From Plantago ovata (taxonomy: Eukaryota > Streptophyta > Magnoliopsida > Lamiales > Plantaginaceae), in the NCBI GenBank assembly GCA_028274465.1, contig CM051455.1:116473547-116537546 (forward strand): a stretch of DNA of 64,000 bases. Direction: 5' to 3'. How positions within the stretch are numbered: the stretch's first letter is position 1; each line of letters begins with the position of its first letter. Positions 21,558-32,383 of this stretch are shown here, one piece after another. The translations under genes were made by a program, and so were the position numbers. Under the pieces are notes generated by a model. That model was not told the origin of the DNA and ran no database searches. It was given only the letters and a program-made list of their open reading frames with translations.

Positions 21558-23690
21558 CTATCTCTTCTTTTTGCGGGTACTAGCCTTCCCCTTCATTGAT
21601 CTCCTTTCCATGCCACGAACCTGTGAATAAGAAAGAATATAGGCTGCAAGACCACAGTAGTGAGTAATAATATCAGGCGGTTCAGGTGGATCAGGTATAG
21701 CTTGCAACACGTGTTGCTTGCCATCCACTTCGATAGTGCAAGTTCTTTGGTAGATATCCATCACTGAGCGTAATTTAGTCAAGAACGTTTGCCCTAAGAG
21801 TATGACATCCCCCGTTCCAGGTGCAGACGCCGGCATAACTACAAAATTGGTGTATATAGATGCTTCACCAATCTTGACCAACACATTTTTCACAACGCCC
21901 TCAGGTCTCATAAAGGATCCATCCGCCAGTTGCACAATAGCCCTTTGCTCAGATAGTTTTCCAATGTTGCTCTTTTCAAACACATTCAAAGGAATTATGT
22001 TTGAGTAGGATCCCGTGTCTAGTGTGGGACGGACGTCTTCAAGCTCCCCAATCCCTACCTTAACATCGAAACTTTTAGGGAGTGGTTCGGGATCCTCTTG
22101 CTCCTCATCACTTGTGTCAGAACCAAGGTCCTTCTCTTCTTCCTCAGCCAGTAGAAGTTCTTCCTTCATGCAACACTCACACCTAACAACCTTCCTGATG
22201 GTGATTTCGTCAGGTACATCACCAGCCAATGTAATGGCATTCGACTTCACAGTGCTGCTAGGCAGTTTTCGGTCGATCAACTCTTGCATCTTTTGATGGG
22301 CAAGCCTAGTGCTCTCTTCCAACTTATCAAGCCTTGCCCTAATTTTCTCAGAATCTTTCTCATAACGTTTGAGAAAACTTTGTGTGTGATCAATCATCTT
22401 CTGCAAGTTCTCCATCAGTAGAGCCGACTTCGACTTCGGTGGCTCTTTCGGAGCGGGGTTTTCGCAGTGATCATTACCATAGTTCAGCCTACTACGGTCT
22501 TGGTTAGGTCCATAAGTTTGGTTAGCCGGTGCATATCCTTGATTGTTACGGTATCCTCTTCTCCAAAATCCACCTCGAGGATTCCTACCGTCTTGTCCGT
22601 AGTTAACTTCTTGAGTTCCAAACTCCGTAGCAACGGCTTCTTCTTCGCCTCCTCGAGCCCAGTTGCCATCATTGTACGCCAGCTCCGATCTACACATATG
22701 AGCCCCATGCCCATAGTTCTTGCATATTCGGCATACTTCGTTCGAAACAGTTGTTCCGGTGGCGCTCTTGAGGACTTGCTTCAATTCGTTGGTAAAGCAC
22801 TCGAATTGATCCCCATTCCCCCTGTACATAGGGGCTTCTTGAGTCGGTGGAGCTTCAGGTCCACGTCTCCTAACCATTGCTCTTGGGTCCTTGAACTGCG
22901 AACCCTTAGCAAGCCTTTCGAAAACTGCCCAGACGGCTTCTGCGGTTTTCTCCCAAATATTGCCTCGGCATTGGAAATCCACCACTTGTTGGTTCTCGAA
23001 GGTTAGTCCATTGTAGAAGTGTTGGACTAGGTCGGAAAGTTCAAAACCATGGTGAGGGCACTTGTTCGTGAGATCTTGGAACCTCTCGAACGCGGTGTAG
23101 ATAGTCTCATCATAGTCCTGCTTGAATCCAGTGATCTGTGCCTTTAGCGCGGTAGTCAGAGTGTGTGGGAAGTATTTCTCCATGAAAGCTGAAAAAACCT
23201 TTTCCCAAGTGTCCTGCGAGCCTGCTGGAAGAGAACTCAGCCATGACTTGGCTCTGTCGCCAAGTCCCATTGCAAAAACCTTCATCCTCAACTCATCCGT
23301 TGTTATGTCAGCTCCGGGTCGTGGGAGTTGGTTGACGAAATCATCGATATCGTGCAAGTACCCCATCACATCTTCCCTTGATAAGCCATAGAACCTTGGA
23401 AGTTGTTGGAATGCGTGGTTCTTGATCTCCAGATCTCGGGTTGCAGGCGAAAGAACTATCGCTGGTCCCCTCATACGATCCTTAGTGGGTTGTACCCATG
23501 CCTTCAGTGGTCTAGCTTCTGCCATTCCGTCGATTTCCTTGAATAGACTAATTAGAGATTCAGAGAAATCGGTTTCCTCTATTTCCTCTAGTGCGCGCCT
23601 TTCAAGTAGTCGCCTTCTTTGGTTGTAGACTCTATCGATCTCAGCAATTGAATTAGCAAGCGGTGTTCCTGCAGAACGTGTATGCGGCAT
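21558..23690 (-). CDS. Gag-aspartic protease polyprotein (710 aa) of TR-GAG copy A
   Basis: A single unbroken ORF. Residues about 1-130 are an N-terminal Gag region. Residues about 130-245 resemble the Retrotrans_gag capsid fold of Athila/Tat-like Gypsy elements (CPHHGFELSDLVQHFYNGL). A zinc knuckle C-x2-C-x4-H-x4-C lies at 320-333. A Gly/Asn/Arg-rich linker (about 360-410) and a coiled coil (about 422-472) follow. The aspartic protease has the active site D558-T-G and the hydrophobic-hydrophobic-Gly flap partner VILLG at about 629-633. The ORF ends in a basic tail with no RT. The Met was chosen because it follows the primer site by about 140 bp and is conserved in all copies. It would form particles and cleave itself, while RT and integrase come from another element. 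Confidence 0.92.
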   Translation of the reverse strand: MPHTRSAGTPLANSIAEIDRVYNQRRRLLERRALEEIEETDFSESLISLFKEIDGMAEARPLKAWVQPTKDRMRGPAIVLSPATRDLEIKNHAFQQLPRFYGLSREDVMGYLHDIDDFVNQLPRPGADITTDELRMKVFAMGLGDRAKSWLSSLPAGSQDTWEKVFSAFMEKYFPHTLTTALKAQITGFKQDYDETIYTAFERFQDLTNKCPHHGFELSDLVQHFYNGLTFENQQVVDFQCRGNIWEKTAEAVWAVFERLAKGSQFKDPRAMVRRRGPEAPPTQEAPMYRGNGDQFECFTNELKQVLKSATGTTVSNEVCRICKNYGHGAHMCRSELAYNDGNWARGGEEEAVATEFGTQEVNYGQDGRNPRGGFWRRGYRNNQGYAPANQTYGPNQDRSRLNYGNDHCENPAPKEPPKSKSALLMENLQKMIDHTQSFLKRYEKDSEKIRARLDKLEESTRLAHQKMQELIDRKLPSSTVKSNAITLAGDVPDEITIRKVVRCECCMKEELLLAEEEEKDLGSDTSDEEQEDPEPLPKSFDVKVGIGELEDVRPTLDTGSYSNIIPLNVFEKSNIGKLSEQRAIVQLADGSFMRPEGVVKNVLVKIGEASIYTNFVVMPASAPGTGDVILLGQTFLTKLRSVMDIYQRTCTIEVDGKQHVLQAIPDPPEPPDIITHYCGLAAYILSYSQVRGMERRSMKGKASTRKKKR

Positions 23691-23832
23691 ACACTATCTG
23701 TGACAGACTAGGAAAAGTGATTGGAAACAAACTAGGAAAGCAGAGAGAGATTAAAAAGAAAAACTAAAACTAAAAGAATTAGGAATCTAAAGCTGTAAAT
23801 ATAAACAAATTAAACAGAAAAAAGGAGTATAG

Positions 23833-23850
23833 TCCCCGACAACGGCGCCA
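23833..23850 (-). other. Primer-binding site, TR-GAG copy A
   Basis: Read in element sense, TGGCGCCGTTGTCGGGGA starts 3 nt after the 5' LTR. It matches the complement of the 3' end of plant tRNA-Asp(GUC) with one mismatch. This primer type is known for Athila-like and related Gypsy elements. Confidence 0.85.
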
Positions 23851-23853
23851 ATT

Positions 23854-25095
23854 TGATGAACGTGTCAGATTCAATCAAATAAATTTGTAATTAGCCAAAG
23901 GCAATCCACAACTACAACGAAAACCGTAGTGTAGTAGTAGAATGACTCGAGTGTCGTTCTCTCAGGACTATACTAGCTTTATCAAATCTAATTAAGAATA
24001 TATGAAACAGCAGACAGATAGCAATAGGGGGTTTCAAGCAGATAATGGAGATTGGTGATAGTATGGTCCTTCTTAACATAATGGGTCGATAATCATGCAT
24101 AAATTCCTCGGTCTTGCATAGAGATCTTTGAATCAATCTAGTGTCCTGTTGCAAGTATTAAGCACTACGAAGATAATTTGGTCTGACTTGTCAACAACTA
24201 ACGTCCTAATGTGTTCCGTAATTATTCAACACTACGAAGATAATTGGTCTGATGGTCGACAAGTGTCCATGCGTGCATAATGATCAATACAACATACGAG
24301 AATTTTGGTTACAACTGATCAACGAAATAAAGCAATGACACGGAGTATAATGCGCGATATAGCCATTAGCATGATTATCTTCCCTCGCTAAGAATTCACA
24401 TACTACCACCAATGATAAGTTTAGCTACTCATAATAGGCATGCAATCAATAGAAATCATAGAAGAAAACATATTGAAAGAAGATAAAACAAGTAGATAAA
24501 AACTGTAAGATACAAAGTTACCGAAGGTTGTCAATCTCCGGATGATTGTGATCCTACGCGCTCCAATCTGCTATGAAAATGTATCCCCTAAGCTACGGAA
24601 CTCCCAGGACAAGCCCCGGGAAGTTCCTACCTAAAATTATAGAGAGAGGTGAGAAAGTAGGCTTGGAAAGATATGATTTTCGGAGAGAAAACTGAGCACT
24701 ATATATAGGCCCCGAATTAAGTCTGGGGCGGTTCGCCCCCCGTCTTTTTCGCGGAATTCCGCATTTTTCGACGCGGATTTGGATTTCTTCACCTTTTCGG
24801 ACTCGGTTTCAGACTTCTAGTGGCCTTCTAACCTCCAGATTCGACCCCTAGACTCCAATTCCTATCCGGAAATCTTCAGATACTCCAAATAGGCTTCTGG
24901 AACACCAATTCCTTGTAGACATCAATATAATTGCCCGGAAATCTCCGAATTTCAACCAAAACCTGTAAAATAAAATCTAAAGGGAAACATGACACTATTC
25001 TAATAAAATGTACTAAAATATAGCTAAATTAACATAGAGGATAGCTAAAATAGGTGAAAAAGACTCGAATGAAAGTGTAAAATACACATTCATCA
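23854..25095 (-). repeat. TR-GAG copy A: 5' LTR
   Basis: 1242 bp, nearly identical to 16881-18139. Differences seen: an 18-bp loss in the GC-palindrome block, a 7-bp extra CGGAGTA near 24340 (present in most family members, so lost in the partner), and scattered substitutions. It ends at the GCCTC duplication. Confidence 0.93.
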
Positions 25096-25100
25096 GCCTC

Positions 25101-26395
25101 TTGCCATTTTTCTGAGTCAATAACATTTATTGCCTCTTTGTAGGTCTGGGGGTCTTCCCGATCTGATAAGCCGACATCAAGTTCACTGATGTCTTCTATC
25201 ATAAGGCTTTGCTTCTGAGGTCCTTTTGGGATCCTCTTCGACCTACGGAGCTCGACTGGTGCTTGCGTTTATGGTGCTTTTCTTTTCTGGCTTCGTGTAA
25301 CATGAACATTATCAGTGGGCACTGATGCAGCTGGCCGCGCGCCGCGACCCTGTTCCCTAGCGGGAGGCTGCTCTTGTGCAACTAGTTGCACAGGTTGACT
25401 GACAACAGGTTTTATTGGTGTGGTTTCAACTATTGATCTAATCACAGGACTCCCACTGACTATGACATGCCTAGCAAGTGCATATCATTACCCTTGTCTG
25501 CTTCGAAAGCTCCCACTGAACTTGAGTCCAAATCAGAAGATTTAGAGAACTCATGTTCGCGCGTGTCAAAGTCTTGAATTTCTTCAAGTTCTATCATGTC
25601 ATCTAACCTCTCTTCTTCGAGGTATTCTGCTTCTAAAAACTTGACGTTTCTAGATACTATCACCTTGTGATCTTCAGCATGATAGAATTCATAGCCTCTC
25701 GTCTGACGAGGATAGCCTATGAAATATACTTTGACACCCTTGGCATCTAACTTATCAGTGAGCAACAGTTTGACTATCGCAGGATAGCCCAGTGAGGGCT
25801 TCTTTCCCTTCCATAACTTATAAGGAGTTTTCTCCACTGATTTAGATGGTACACGGTTCAGAATGTAGATTGCAGTTTGTAGCGCATATCCCCATAGATA
25901 TTTTGGAAGAGTCGAGAATCCAATCATTGATCTCACCATGTCTAACAGGGTTCGATTCCTTCTCTCAGACACACCATTTAATTGTGGTGTTCCAGGAGGG
26001 GTCCATTGCGATTGAATTCCATTTTCCTTCAAGTAGTTGATAAATTCTTCACTAAGGTATTCACCTCCTCGATCTGATCGAAGAGTGACTATCCTTAGGT
26101 TCAATTCATTCTCGACCTCATTCCTAAACTCCTTGAATTTCCCAAAGGTCTCGGATTTATTCTTTATGAGATAAATATATCCATACCTTGAGAAATCGTC
26201 AGTAAAGGTAACGAAGTAAGGATAACCTCCACGTGCTTGGACTTTAAAAGGTCCACATACATCGGTATGTATGAGCTCTAAGCAGCGAGTGGCACGAACA
26301 CATTGTCCAACAAAAGGTTTGTTCGTCATCTTACCCTTAACACATGATTCGCATGTACCATATGATTCAAAATCAAATGGTTCTAAGTAGTCCAA
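25101..26395 (-). pseudogene. Copia pol: integrase and its C-terminal tail
   Basis: In the minus sense the open frame 26395-25460 carries the GAG-pre-integrase end (CESCVKGK). The integrase core has D45, D108 and E144 counted from that Met (D-x62-D-x35-E). [14 protein letters not shown] region typical of Copia integrase C-termini follows. The downstream part to 25101 is the low-complexity tail leading into RT and is interrupted by at least one stop (near 25275). At 25101 the reading passes the TR-GAG element and continues at 16880. Confidence 0.92.
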
Positions 26396-26787
26396 CTTCC
26401 TTAGTCTTTGAATCCGTGTTTCATTGATATGGCCTAGCCGACAATGTCATAGATAAGATGGATTATTCTTCCTACTTGAAGACGGTTGTTTGTTATGTAT
26501 CTGAAATAAAGGTAGACTACTTTGCAAAAAATATATAAACCATTCACTAAGCGAGCTTTTCCATAATACTGGTCATTTAATGAAAAATAACAAGTATTAT
26601 TAGCAAATCGAAAGGAAAAACCCAAATTGTCCAACAATGGAATGGAAATAATATTTCTGACAACGGATGGAACAAAATAAACGTTATCAAGTTATAAACA
26701 TTGTCCTGAAGGTAAATCTATCTTGCAGCGTCCAACGCGTTTGGCTTCAACTGGATTGCCGTTCCCAACATGCAAGTCGATTTCACC
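26396..26787 (-). pseudogene. Copia pol: degenerate protease to pre-integrase region
   Basis: Only short open pieces remain (for example 26434-26637 with LDNLGFSFRF). By position and residual sequence this is the rest of the protease and the start of GAG-pre-integrase. Several stops and frameshifts are present. Confidence 0.65.
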
Positions 26788-27246
26788 TTACTTGACTAGC
26801 CTGTGATCAATTAGCCCCTGCACATTATTACAAATGTGTGAGCCAAAGGCTGTATCTAATACCCAACCATTGGAGTCAAAAGTAGTCATGTTCATTTCAA
26901 TAACAAACATACCTGAGCTAGAAACCGACGGCTTCTTAGCTTGATCTGCCCTTAGCTTAGGGAAATCTTTCTTGCAATGTCCTTTCTGTTTACAGAAAAG
27001 ACATTCATCTGTGCGTACCGTTCCGCTTCTGTTGAACTTCCTTTTCTGGTTCAGACGCTTAGGCTTATCACTCGAAGTGTTAGCCTTGGCTCCCGACTTT
27101 CCCTTACCCTTAGCACCTTTGTTTCTCGGGTTTGGGTTAGACGGTTGCCCAACATACATGATCGACTTTTCCTTCGTAGGAAGAGTTTGATCATATGTCT
27201 TCAGCAGATTATGGAGTTTGGGCAGTGTAACGTCCTTCGCATTCAT
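26788..27246 (-). pseudogene. Copia gag C-terminus, zinc knuckle and protease start
   Basis: A basic region is followed by a zinc knuckle (CLFCKQKGHCKKD), but the last Cys of C-x2-C-x4-H-x4-C is Phe. The protease active-site region reads WVLDTAFGSHIC, with D-T-A in place of D-T/S-G. Both losses should be inactivating. It continues the N-terminal gag piece with a break of about 18 nt. Confidence 0.85.
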
Positions 27247-27264
27247 CGTGTAGTTAATGATGAA

Positions 27265-27837
27265 CTACGAATACGAACTCGGCAACGATTGAAGGACAAA
27301 GATCACCATGATCTTATTCTCCAGCTTGACACCGGCATCGGCAAGCTTCTCAAAGAGACCAATCATTTTGAGAACATGTTCAGACATGTTCCCTCCTTCA
27401 TTGAGCTTGCATCTGTGTATCTCTTTGATCAAATCAAATTCAACACTTCTAGCTGTCGTCTTAAAGAGCGACTCAAGATGCTTCAGCATCTCATACGGCA
27501 ACATGCTTTCATGTTGCCTCTGCAGCTCATTGCTCATTGCCGCCAGCATAATACACTGCGCGGATCTAGCATCCTCATGATGCTTATCAGACTTTGCCTT
27601 GTTGGCTTGATTCCAAGCAGCAACCTGATCGGCAGTCTGATTCTCGGGGCACACGGGAATGACCTCGTCCAAGACGTACTCAATCTTTTCGTACCTCAGC
27701 ACCAAACGTATATTCCTGATCCAATCTAGGAAGTTTGGTCCGGTCAAAATTTGCTTCTCTAAGACATCACGGAGCGAGATACTCGCCATTTTGGTTTTCC
27801 TAAGGAGAAATAGTATAGACCGAAAATAATAAATCAA
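27265..27837 (-). pseudogene. Copia gag, N-terminal part
   Basis: The Met at about 27789 (MASISLRDVLEK) is the likely start; the open frame extends upstream without support. The residues L-TGPNFLDWIRNIRLVLRYE are the hallmark UBN2/gag N-terminus of plant Copia elements. An in-frame stop near 27265 ends the piece just before the next one. Confidence 0.88.
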
Positions 27838-28350
27838 CTATTGAAATACTATTTCTAAATACACAGTCAACATAACTAAACAACAAGGTCCTTTAGTTGT
27901 TTAGCTCCCACTATTTTCACATATGCTTTCCCCCAAAACAAACATACGGGTAATGTCCAACAAGTTACCGTAGTGGCCAAGATCCAAATCCATATTATGC
28001 TATACTTCAACGGGGGTTGGTCGCATAGCATAATATGACCGGTAGGACTATCCAATTGCGTCACGCAACTCTTGGGTGTTAAATCTAAATTAACCCGATG
28101 CTCTACATATTGTACCTATCGAGGTCGCTAGATACAATATGCAGTAAGTTATAACCATAGGCTCACTCTAATCTGACGATCACTGCGAGTCTGCAAGACG
28201 AGGTCGCCAATACAGGGAAACACAATGAAAGTTCAGAATTAAAGCATCCCATGGAAAGCATCTCAGAAATACATACATATACATATTTCTGCACTTATAT
28301 TGGTTGGGGCTTGTAGCTTGAGGGTTGTTATCAGTCATCTACAAACAGAT

Positions 28351-28504
28351 AAGGGCTCCGCCTACCCATCATGCATGAGCGGACTACACGTAATGGATGT
28401 CGCCTATCCATTCTAGTTCTAAACGCGGTCAAGCACACAATGGGCGCCGCCTACCCATACATAAAATATGCGGTCCGACAAATAAGAGGGCGCCGCCTAC
28501 CCTC
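28351..28504 (-). repeat. Four tandem ~46-bp units, each with a covarying hairpin
   Basis: Units lie at 28351, 28392, 28440 and 28486. Each holds an invariant loop core (CGCCGCCTA or near) between arms that differ but stay complementary: AATGGAT with ATCCATT, ATGGG with CCCAT, GAGGG with CCCTC; the first unit keeps only GGG with CCC. A second shared block beginning GCGG follows each hairpin. Confidence 0.65.
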
Positions 28505-29002
28505 GCATGCATAGCGTTCGAACGGAAAGTAAAATGCGTGGTATTTAAACATGCATTGTCAAACAATAGCATATTGAGCATACAAACAAATAGTAGCCTA
28601 TGTGGATGCCAAATGACTTCATAATTTCATTATGAAAATCATAATCCCATACTTATAATCTCTATGAAAAATTTGAAAATTTGGACTAGATTGAAAAATC
28701 GAAAATTCTATTGACCAGGTAGCAATTTTCGAAAACTTGAAGGACTCAATTGTAATTTTCGAAACCTTGGAGGTGTTAAATCTAAAATTCAAAAGTAGAA
28801 GGACTTATTTGTAATAAACAATAAATTGATAAATCACAAATAAGTCCCTTAACTTTATACTAATTAAATTTAACCCCTCTAGTTAAAAATAATTACAATT
28901 AAATCATATTTATATTCCAAATATAAAATTCAATCCTCAAAATTTCCAAAATTCGATTTTGGGTCCAATTCGGAAAATACATATATATATATATTAAAAT
29001 AC

Positions 29003-29027
29003 GGGGACGGGACCGAGTCCCGTCCCC
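29003..29027 (-). repeat. Perfect 11-bp-stem GC palindrome in the Copia leader
   Basis: GGGGACGGGAC (29003-29013) pairs with GTCCCGTCCCC (29017-29027) across a CGA triloop, surrounded by AT-rich sequence. Confidence 0.7.
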
Positions 29028-29201
29028 TAGCTAATATATATATACTAATATTTTTCTTTTTTTTTTTTTGAAAAAATATAAATTCTAAATTTATATAAAA
29101 AAACAAAACTTTTGAAAATCGAATTAATCATATAATCAATTGCATCCACATAAACTACAAAAACACATAACATATATACGTATATGCATAATCAATTAAC
29201 C

Positions 29202-29215
29202 TGGCTCTGATACCA
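29202..29215 (-). other. Primer-binding site of the Copia element (initiator tRNA-Met)
   Basis: Read on the minus strand, TGGTATCAGAGCCA lies one base after the 5' LTR. It is the complement of the 3' end of plant initiator tRNA-Met, the usual Copia primer. Confidence 0.92.
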
Positions 29216-29216
29216 C

Positions 29217-31318
29217 TGTAACAAAATACGGTCAGAGTTACCCCTAGGGTACGCAGCGGAATTTCAAAAATTTTCTTAATATGCAGGTTAATTGATCATG
29301 TATATAGCATATATATTAAACACGTCAATTAGAAGACTTACAATACTCCAAAAGCAAGCACAGGTACCAAGTCTTCGTAATAGTCCGGTGAATCTTCTCC
29401 TTCGTCGAAGTCGAAGATATCTGCAATACTTTGATTATCTGCAAGACAATAAAAGTTAGTTTCCAGCTCCTTGAACCTCAACCTTGGTATCAACGGATGA
29501 ACAGCTTATCGGAAAGAATGCTAGGATATTCTTTGTGTAGCCAAGAAGATGGGGAGGCGGTTTTCCTCCGGTGAGGGGTGGCGCGCACGTGGCTATATAT
29601 GAGGTAGGGGAGAGCTTTTATTTTCTCTAAGAAAACTGGTAGAAAGAATGATCTAAAAATTTGTCTCTTGAATCAACCATATAAAAGCTCTCTAATAGTC
29701 TACTATATATAGTAGTCAATAGAAGCGTAATGAATAATCAATTAGACTTCATAAAGGAATAAGAATCTAATTCTTATCGCACTAGGAAACCAATTCAAGT
29801 CTAGATTCATTCCCAATCAAGTTAGAACTCAATCAGGAAAATCTAACTTATCCCTTGACTTCTAATAGAGGAAGGAGTCGAACTCCTTCCCCTACTCCAG
29901 CTGCGCGCGCGCGCGTCCCAAGGGTGATAGGTGGGTCCCGGTTTTGGGACCCACTTATAGTTCTAAGGCAATTCAAACTCCAAGTAGATTTTTCCCATGT
30001 GCATATATTAATTCTAAATTAACATATCCTTTCAAATCAAACCTCTATTATATTTCTAAAATATAATCTTTTAATTGTATTTACATAAAATACAATTAAT
30101 CGGCCAATTCAATTAATAATTCCAAATCATTAATTGAGCCACAAATTATTATTATAATTAATTCCAAATCAATTATAATCCATCAATCATAATTAATATT
30201 AATTGCGATTCCATCTTCAAGGATATTCGGATAAGCTGAATCACCACATAATGTGACCCATAGGGCCTCATTGTATTAAGCAAGTCCTAGACTAGGCAAA
30301 ATGGAATTCCTAGAAGGTTCCATTTGCAATATTAATACATGAGGACATTTGAGAGGTTTCTCAAAGCAAAACCCTTTCGTTGCGAAGTCTATTGCGCTCA
30401 ACGCGGTGATGGTAACGTCCCTTCATCTGACTGACTCGAATGCATCTAGGATAGATGAAGTGTCTATCCCAATAATACATCCACGGGCGTCTTCAATGAG
30501 TTGCATGGTGAATCCAATATCTATTATGACTATCATAATAATATTGATACACTGGCCAGCGGTTTTACCAATCACAACTATGAACGACTATGAGCAGTGC
30601 TCTCTTGTGCTACACATGAGAGATGAATCCTTCACAGAATCACTTATCATCCCCATTTGTATGTAGCCATAATCCTGGATCGTGTCTTGGGTCAACTGCT
30701 TATTCAGAGCTGACATCGACGGATCCACCAAGGATATGAGGCAACAAATGTGATGATAAAGTCCTGTAAATCCAAAGGACGACTGACATCACTTCGACAA
30801 CTTACCGGTTCCCATAGACACTTCGGTGTAGAATATACATCGATGGGAGTTTCCGGTGGGTACTTCCATTGTTTGGTAATCACCCTTCGAACAACTATGC
30901 GTAGTTATGGGAATGTTTCTTGATTGTCCAACAATCCGTTCCGTGGCCGTGGGATCGGCTCACACTTGCTCTAACAAGTATAACCTCCACGCATACTAGT
31001 CTGAGCTGGTCCATTCAGACCCCTACATCCGAGATGAACCTCGACTAGGGAGAGTTTGGGATAGATGATAACTCACATAGCTCCCACTATCTGTGTGATC
31101 GGTCATCTATCCGAGGGGACATGTTTAATATCAATACAGACAGGAATAGAGATATGACATGCTGCATGCCTGGTGTAATATAAATATGAAAGCGGTACTC
31201 AATAGTCAAACAACGAACATATATTATATTACGTTTACCTGTGTAATAGTACATATATGCCCTTTATAAGGGCTGCATGCCCTTAATAAAGATTGTCTCT
31301 ATGACATATACACTATCA
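29217..31318 (-). mobile_element. Copia element: 5' LTR
   Basis: Starts TGTAACAAAATACGG and ends ACACTATCA on the plus strand, abutting the CCTTT duplication at 31319. It retains the palindromic TATA box CTACTATATATAGTAG (29700-29715). With the 3' LTR (11180-13251) it defines a 20.1 kb nested element. Confidence 0.93.
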
Positions 31319-31946
31319 CCTTTGTACCCGTGGTGGCTGATCCCCACAAAATCAATGAAGAAGAGGAAGTTACAAGTGCTGCAATGTACAAACATCTTGA
31401 GTTAGTCATACTGACGGACGATGATGAAGAAGAATAGGATGAAAATATTACTAAAGACACAAGTGATGATGAAGCCAAAGATTCTAAGGACAGCAAGGAC
31501 GATGATGATGATAATCAAGGTCCTAGTCCTGATGTTGGCGGAGTAAAAATGACAGTTGCTGAAACTGAAAATCAAAACACTGAGAATCAGCAAGCTGACC
31601 AAACTCCCAGTCAGCAACAAGAATCTACTCCTACTTCTGCTGAGACAAGTACTCCAACAACTGAACAAGTTGCTGAAACTGAAGAAGAGTACGCCAGAAA
31701 GCGTGTTGAAATGCACAAAGGCAAAGCTAAGCTTTCTGATGCCGAGTTAGCATTACTCGAAGCTAAGGTCACTGATCCAAACCTTGGAGAAGAAGAAGAA
31801 ATGGATGAAGATTATGAAAGAGATTTACAGAATAGTCTACAGATTCATGACAGACATACAAAGAATCTAGATATTGCTCAATCTTTAGGAGTGAACAACA
31901 CGGAAGTCTCCTCCCTTCCACTTACTACTGGTGAAACTCCAGTTGT
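31319..31946 (+). pseudogene. S1 extra ORF, part 2
   Basis: Reading resumes at the CCTTT duplication in a segment homologous to S2 at about 57370 (ADPxxxxEExEVTS and the shared acidic DSKDSKDDDDD block). A TAG lies at about 31434-31436. The open part 31549-31946 is acidic, Gln/Thr-rich and cut by the CACTA element. The close match to S2 gives the correct join across both insertions. Confidence 0.8.
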
Positions 31947-31969
31947 CACTACAAGAAAAATCAGATTTA

Positions 31970-32250
31970 GCGACGGATGGTGTCCGTCGCTATCAGTTAC
32001 CGATCCGTCGCTAACAGGCATTAGCGACGGAGACACCGTCACTAAATAGGACGTCGCGAAAAGTGGCGTCGCTAATGAAATAAGTGACGGATAATATAAT
32101 CCGTCGCTGTTTTCAGCGACGGATTAGACGATCCGTCGCAAACTTCATCGTTGACCAAAGTTGAAATCATCCGTCGCTATATTGCTAGAACACGTGTCAG
32201 GTGCTAGGCAGACGAAATTTGGCGACGGATGGTTTAATCCGTCGCTAATT
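31970..32250. repeat. CACTA left subterminal repeats
   Basis: About a dozen direct and inverted copies of GCGACGGAT/ATCCGTCGC or one-base variants. They probably bind the transposase. Confidence 0.8.
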
Positions 32251-32383
32251 GGTCTGGAATATTTTTTTTATTTGTTTATTTATTTAGTTTATTTTAATTT
32301 ATTTTTTTTGTAGTTGTACATCGCAAATACGTAAACATTTTCGTAACTAAACATTATATACAAAAAAAAATTTGTTCTAAGCA

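Larger units (their letters stand above)
16881..25095 (-). mobile_element. Complete gag-protease-only LTR element (TR-GAG type), copy A
   Basis: A full element with two LTRs (16881-18139 and 23854-25095) in minus orientation, flanked by the duplication GCCTC (16876-16880 and 25096-25100) and inserted in the Copia pol. In sense order it has 5' LTR, tRNA-Asp-type primer site, gag-protease ORF (23690-21558), a captured-looking unit (about 21360-19640), a 3' non-coding region with two hairpins, polypurine GGGGAGTT and 3' LTR. No reverse transcriptase, RNase H or integrase is present in 5.7 kb of internal sequence, so it must be mobilised in trans. LTRs differ by few substitutions and small indels, and the gag is unbroken, so it is the youngest-looking full copy here. 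Confidence 0.93.
27838..29201 (-). other. Copia 5' leader between primer site and gag
   Basis: About 1.36 kb with no credible ORF. It contains four tandem hairpin units (28351-28504), a perfect GC palindrome (29003-29027) in an (AT)n-rich setting, and A/T-rich low complexity (28640-29000). Such leaders usually carry RNA packaging and dimerisation signals. Confidence 0.6.

Noticed and set aside
22467-23006. Plus-strand ORFs opposite gag (also 43932-44687, 47842-48941)
   Set aside because: Antisense shadows of the conserved gag-protease reading frame.
28351-28504. CRISPR-like array
   Set aside because: Repeats are short, contiguous and inside a plant Copia leader; no spacers of uniform unrelated sequence.
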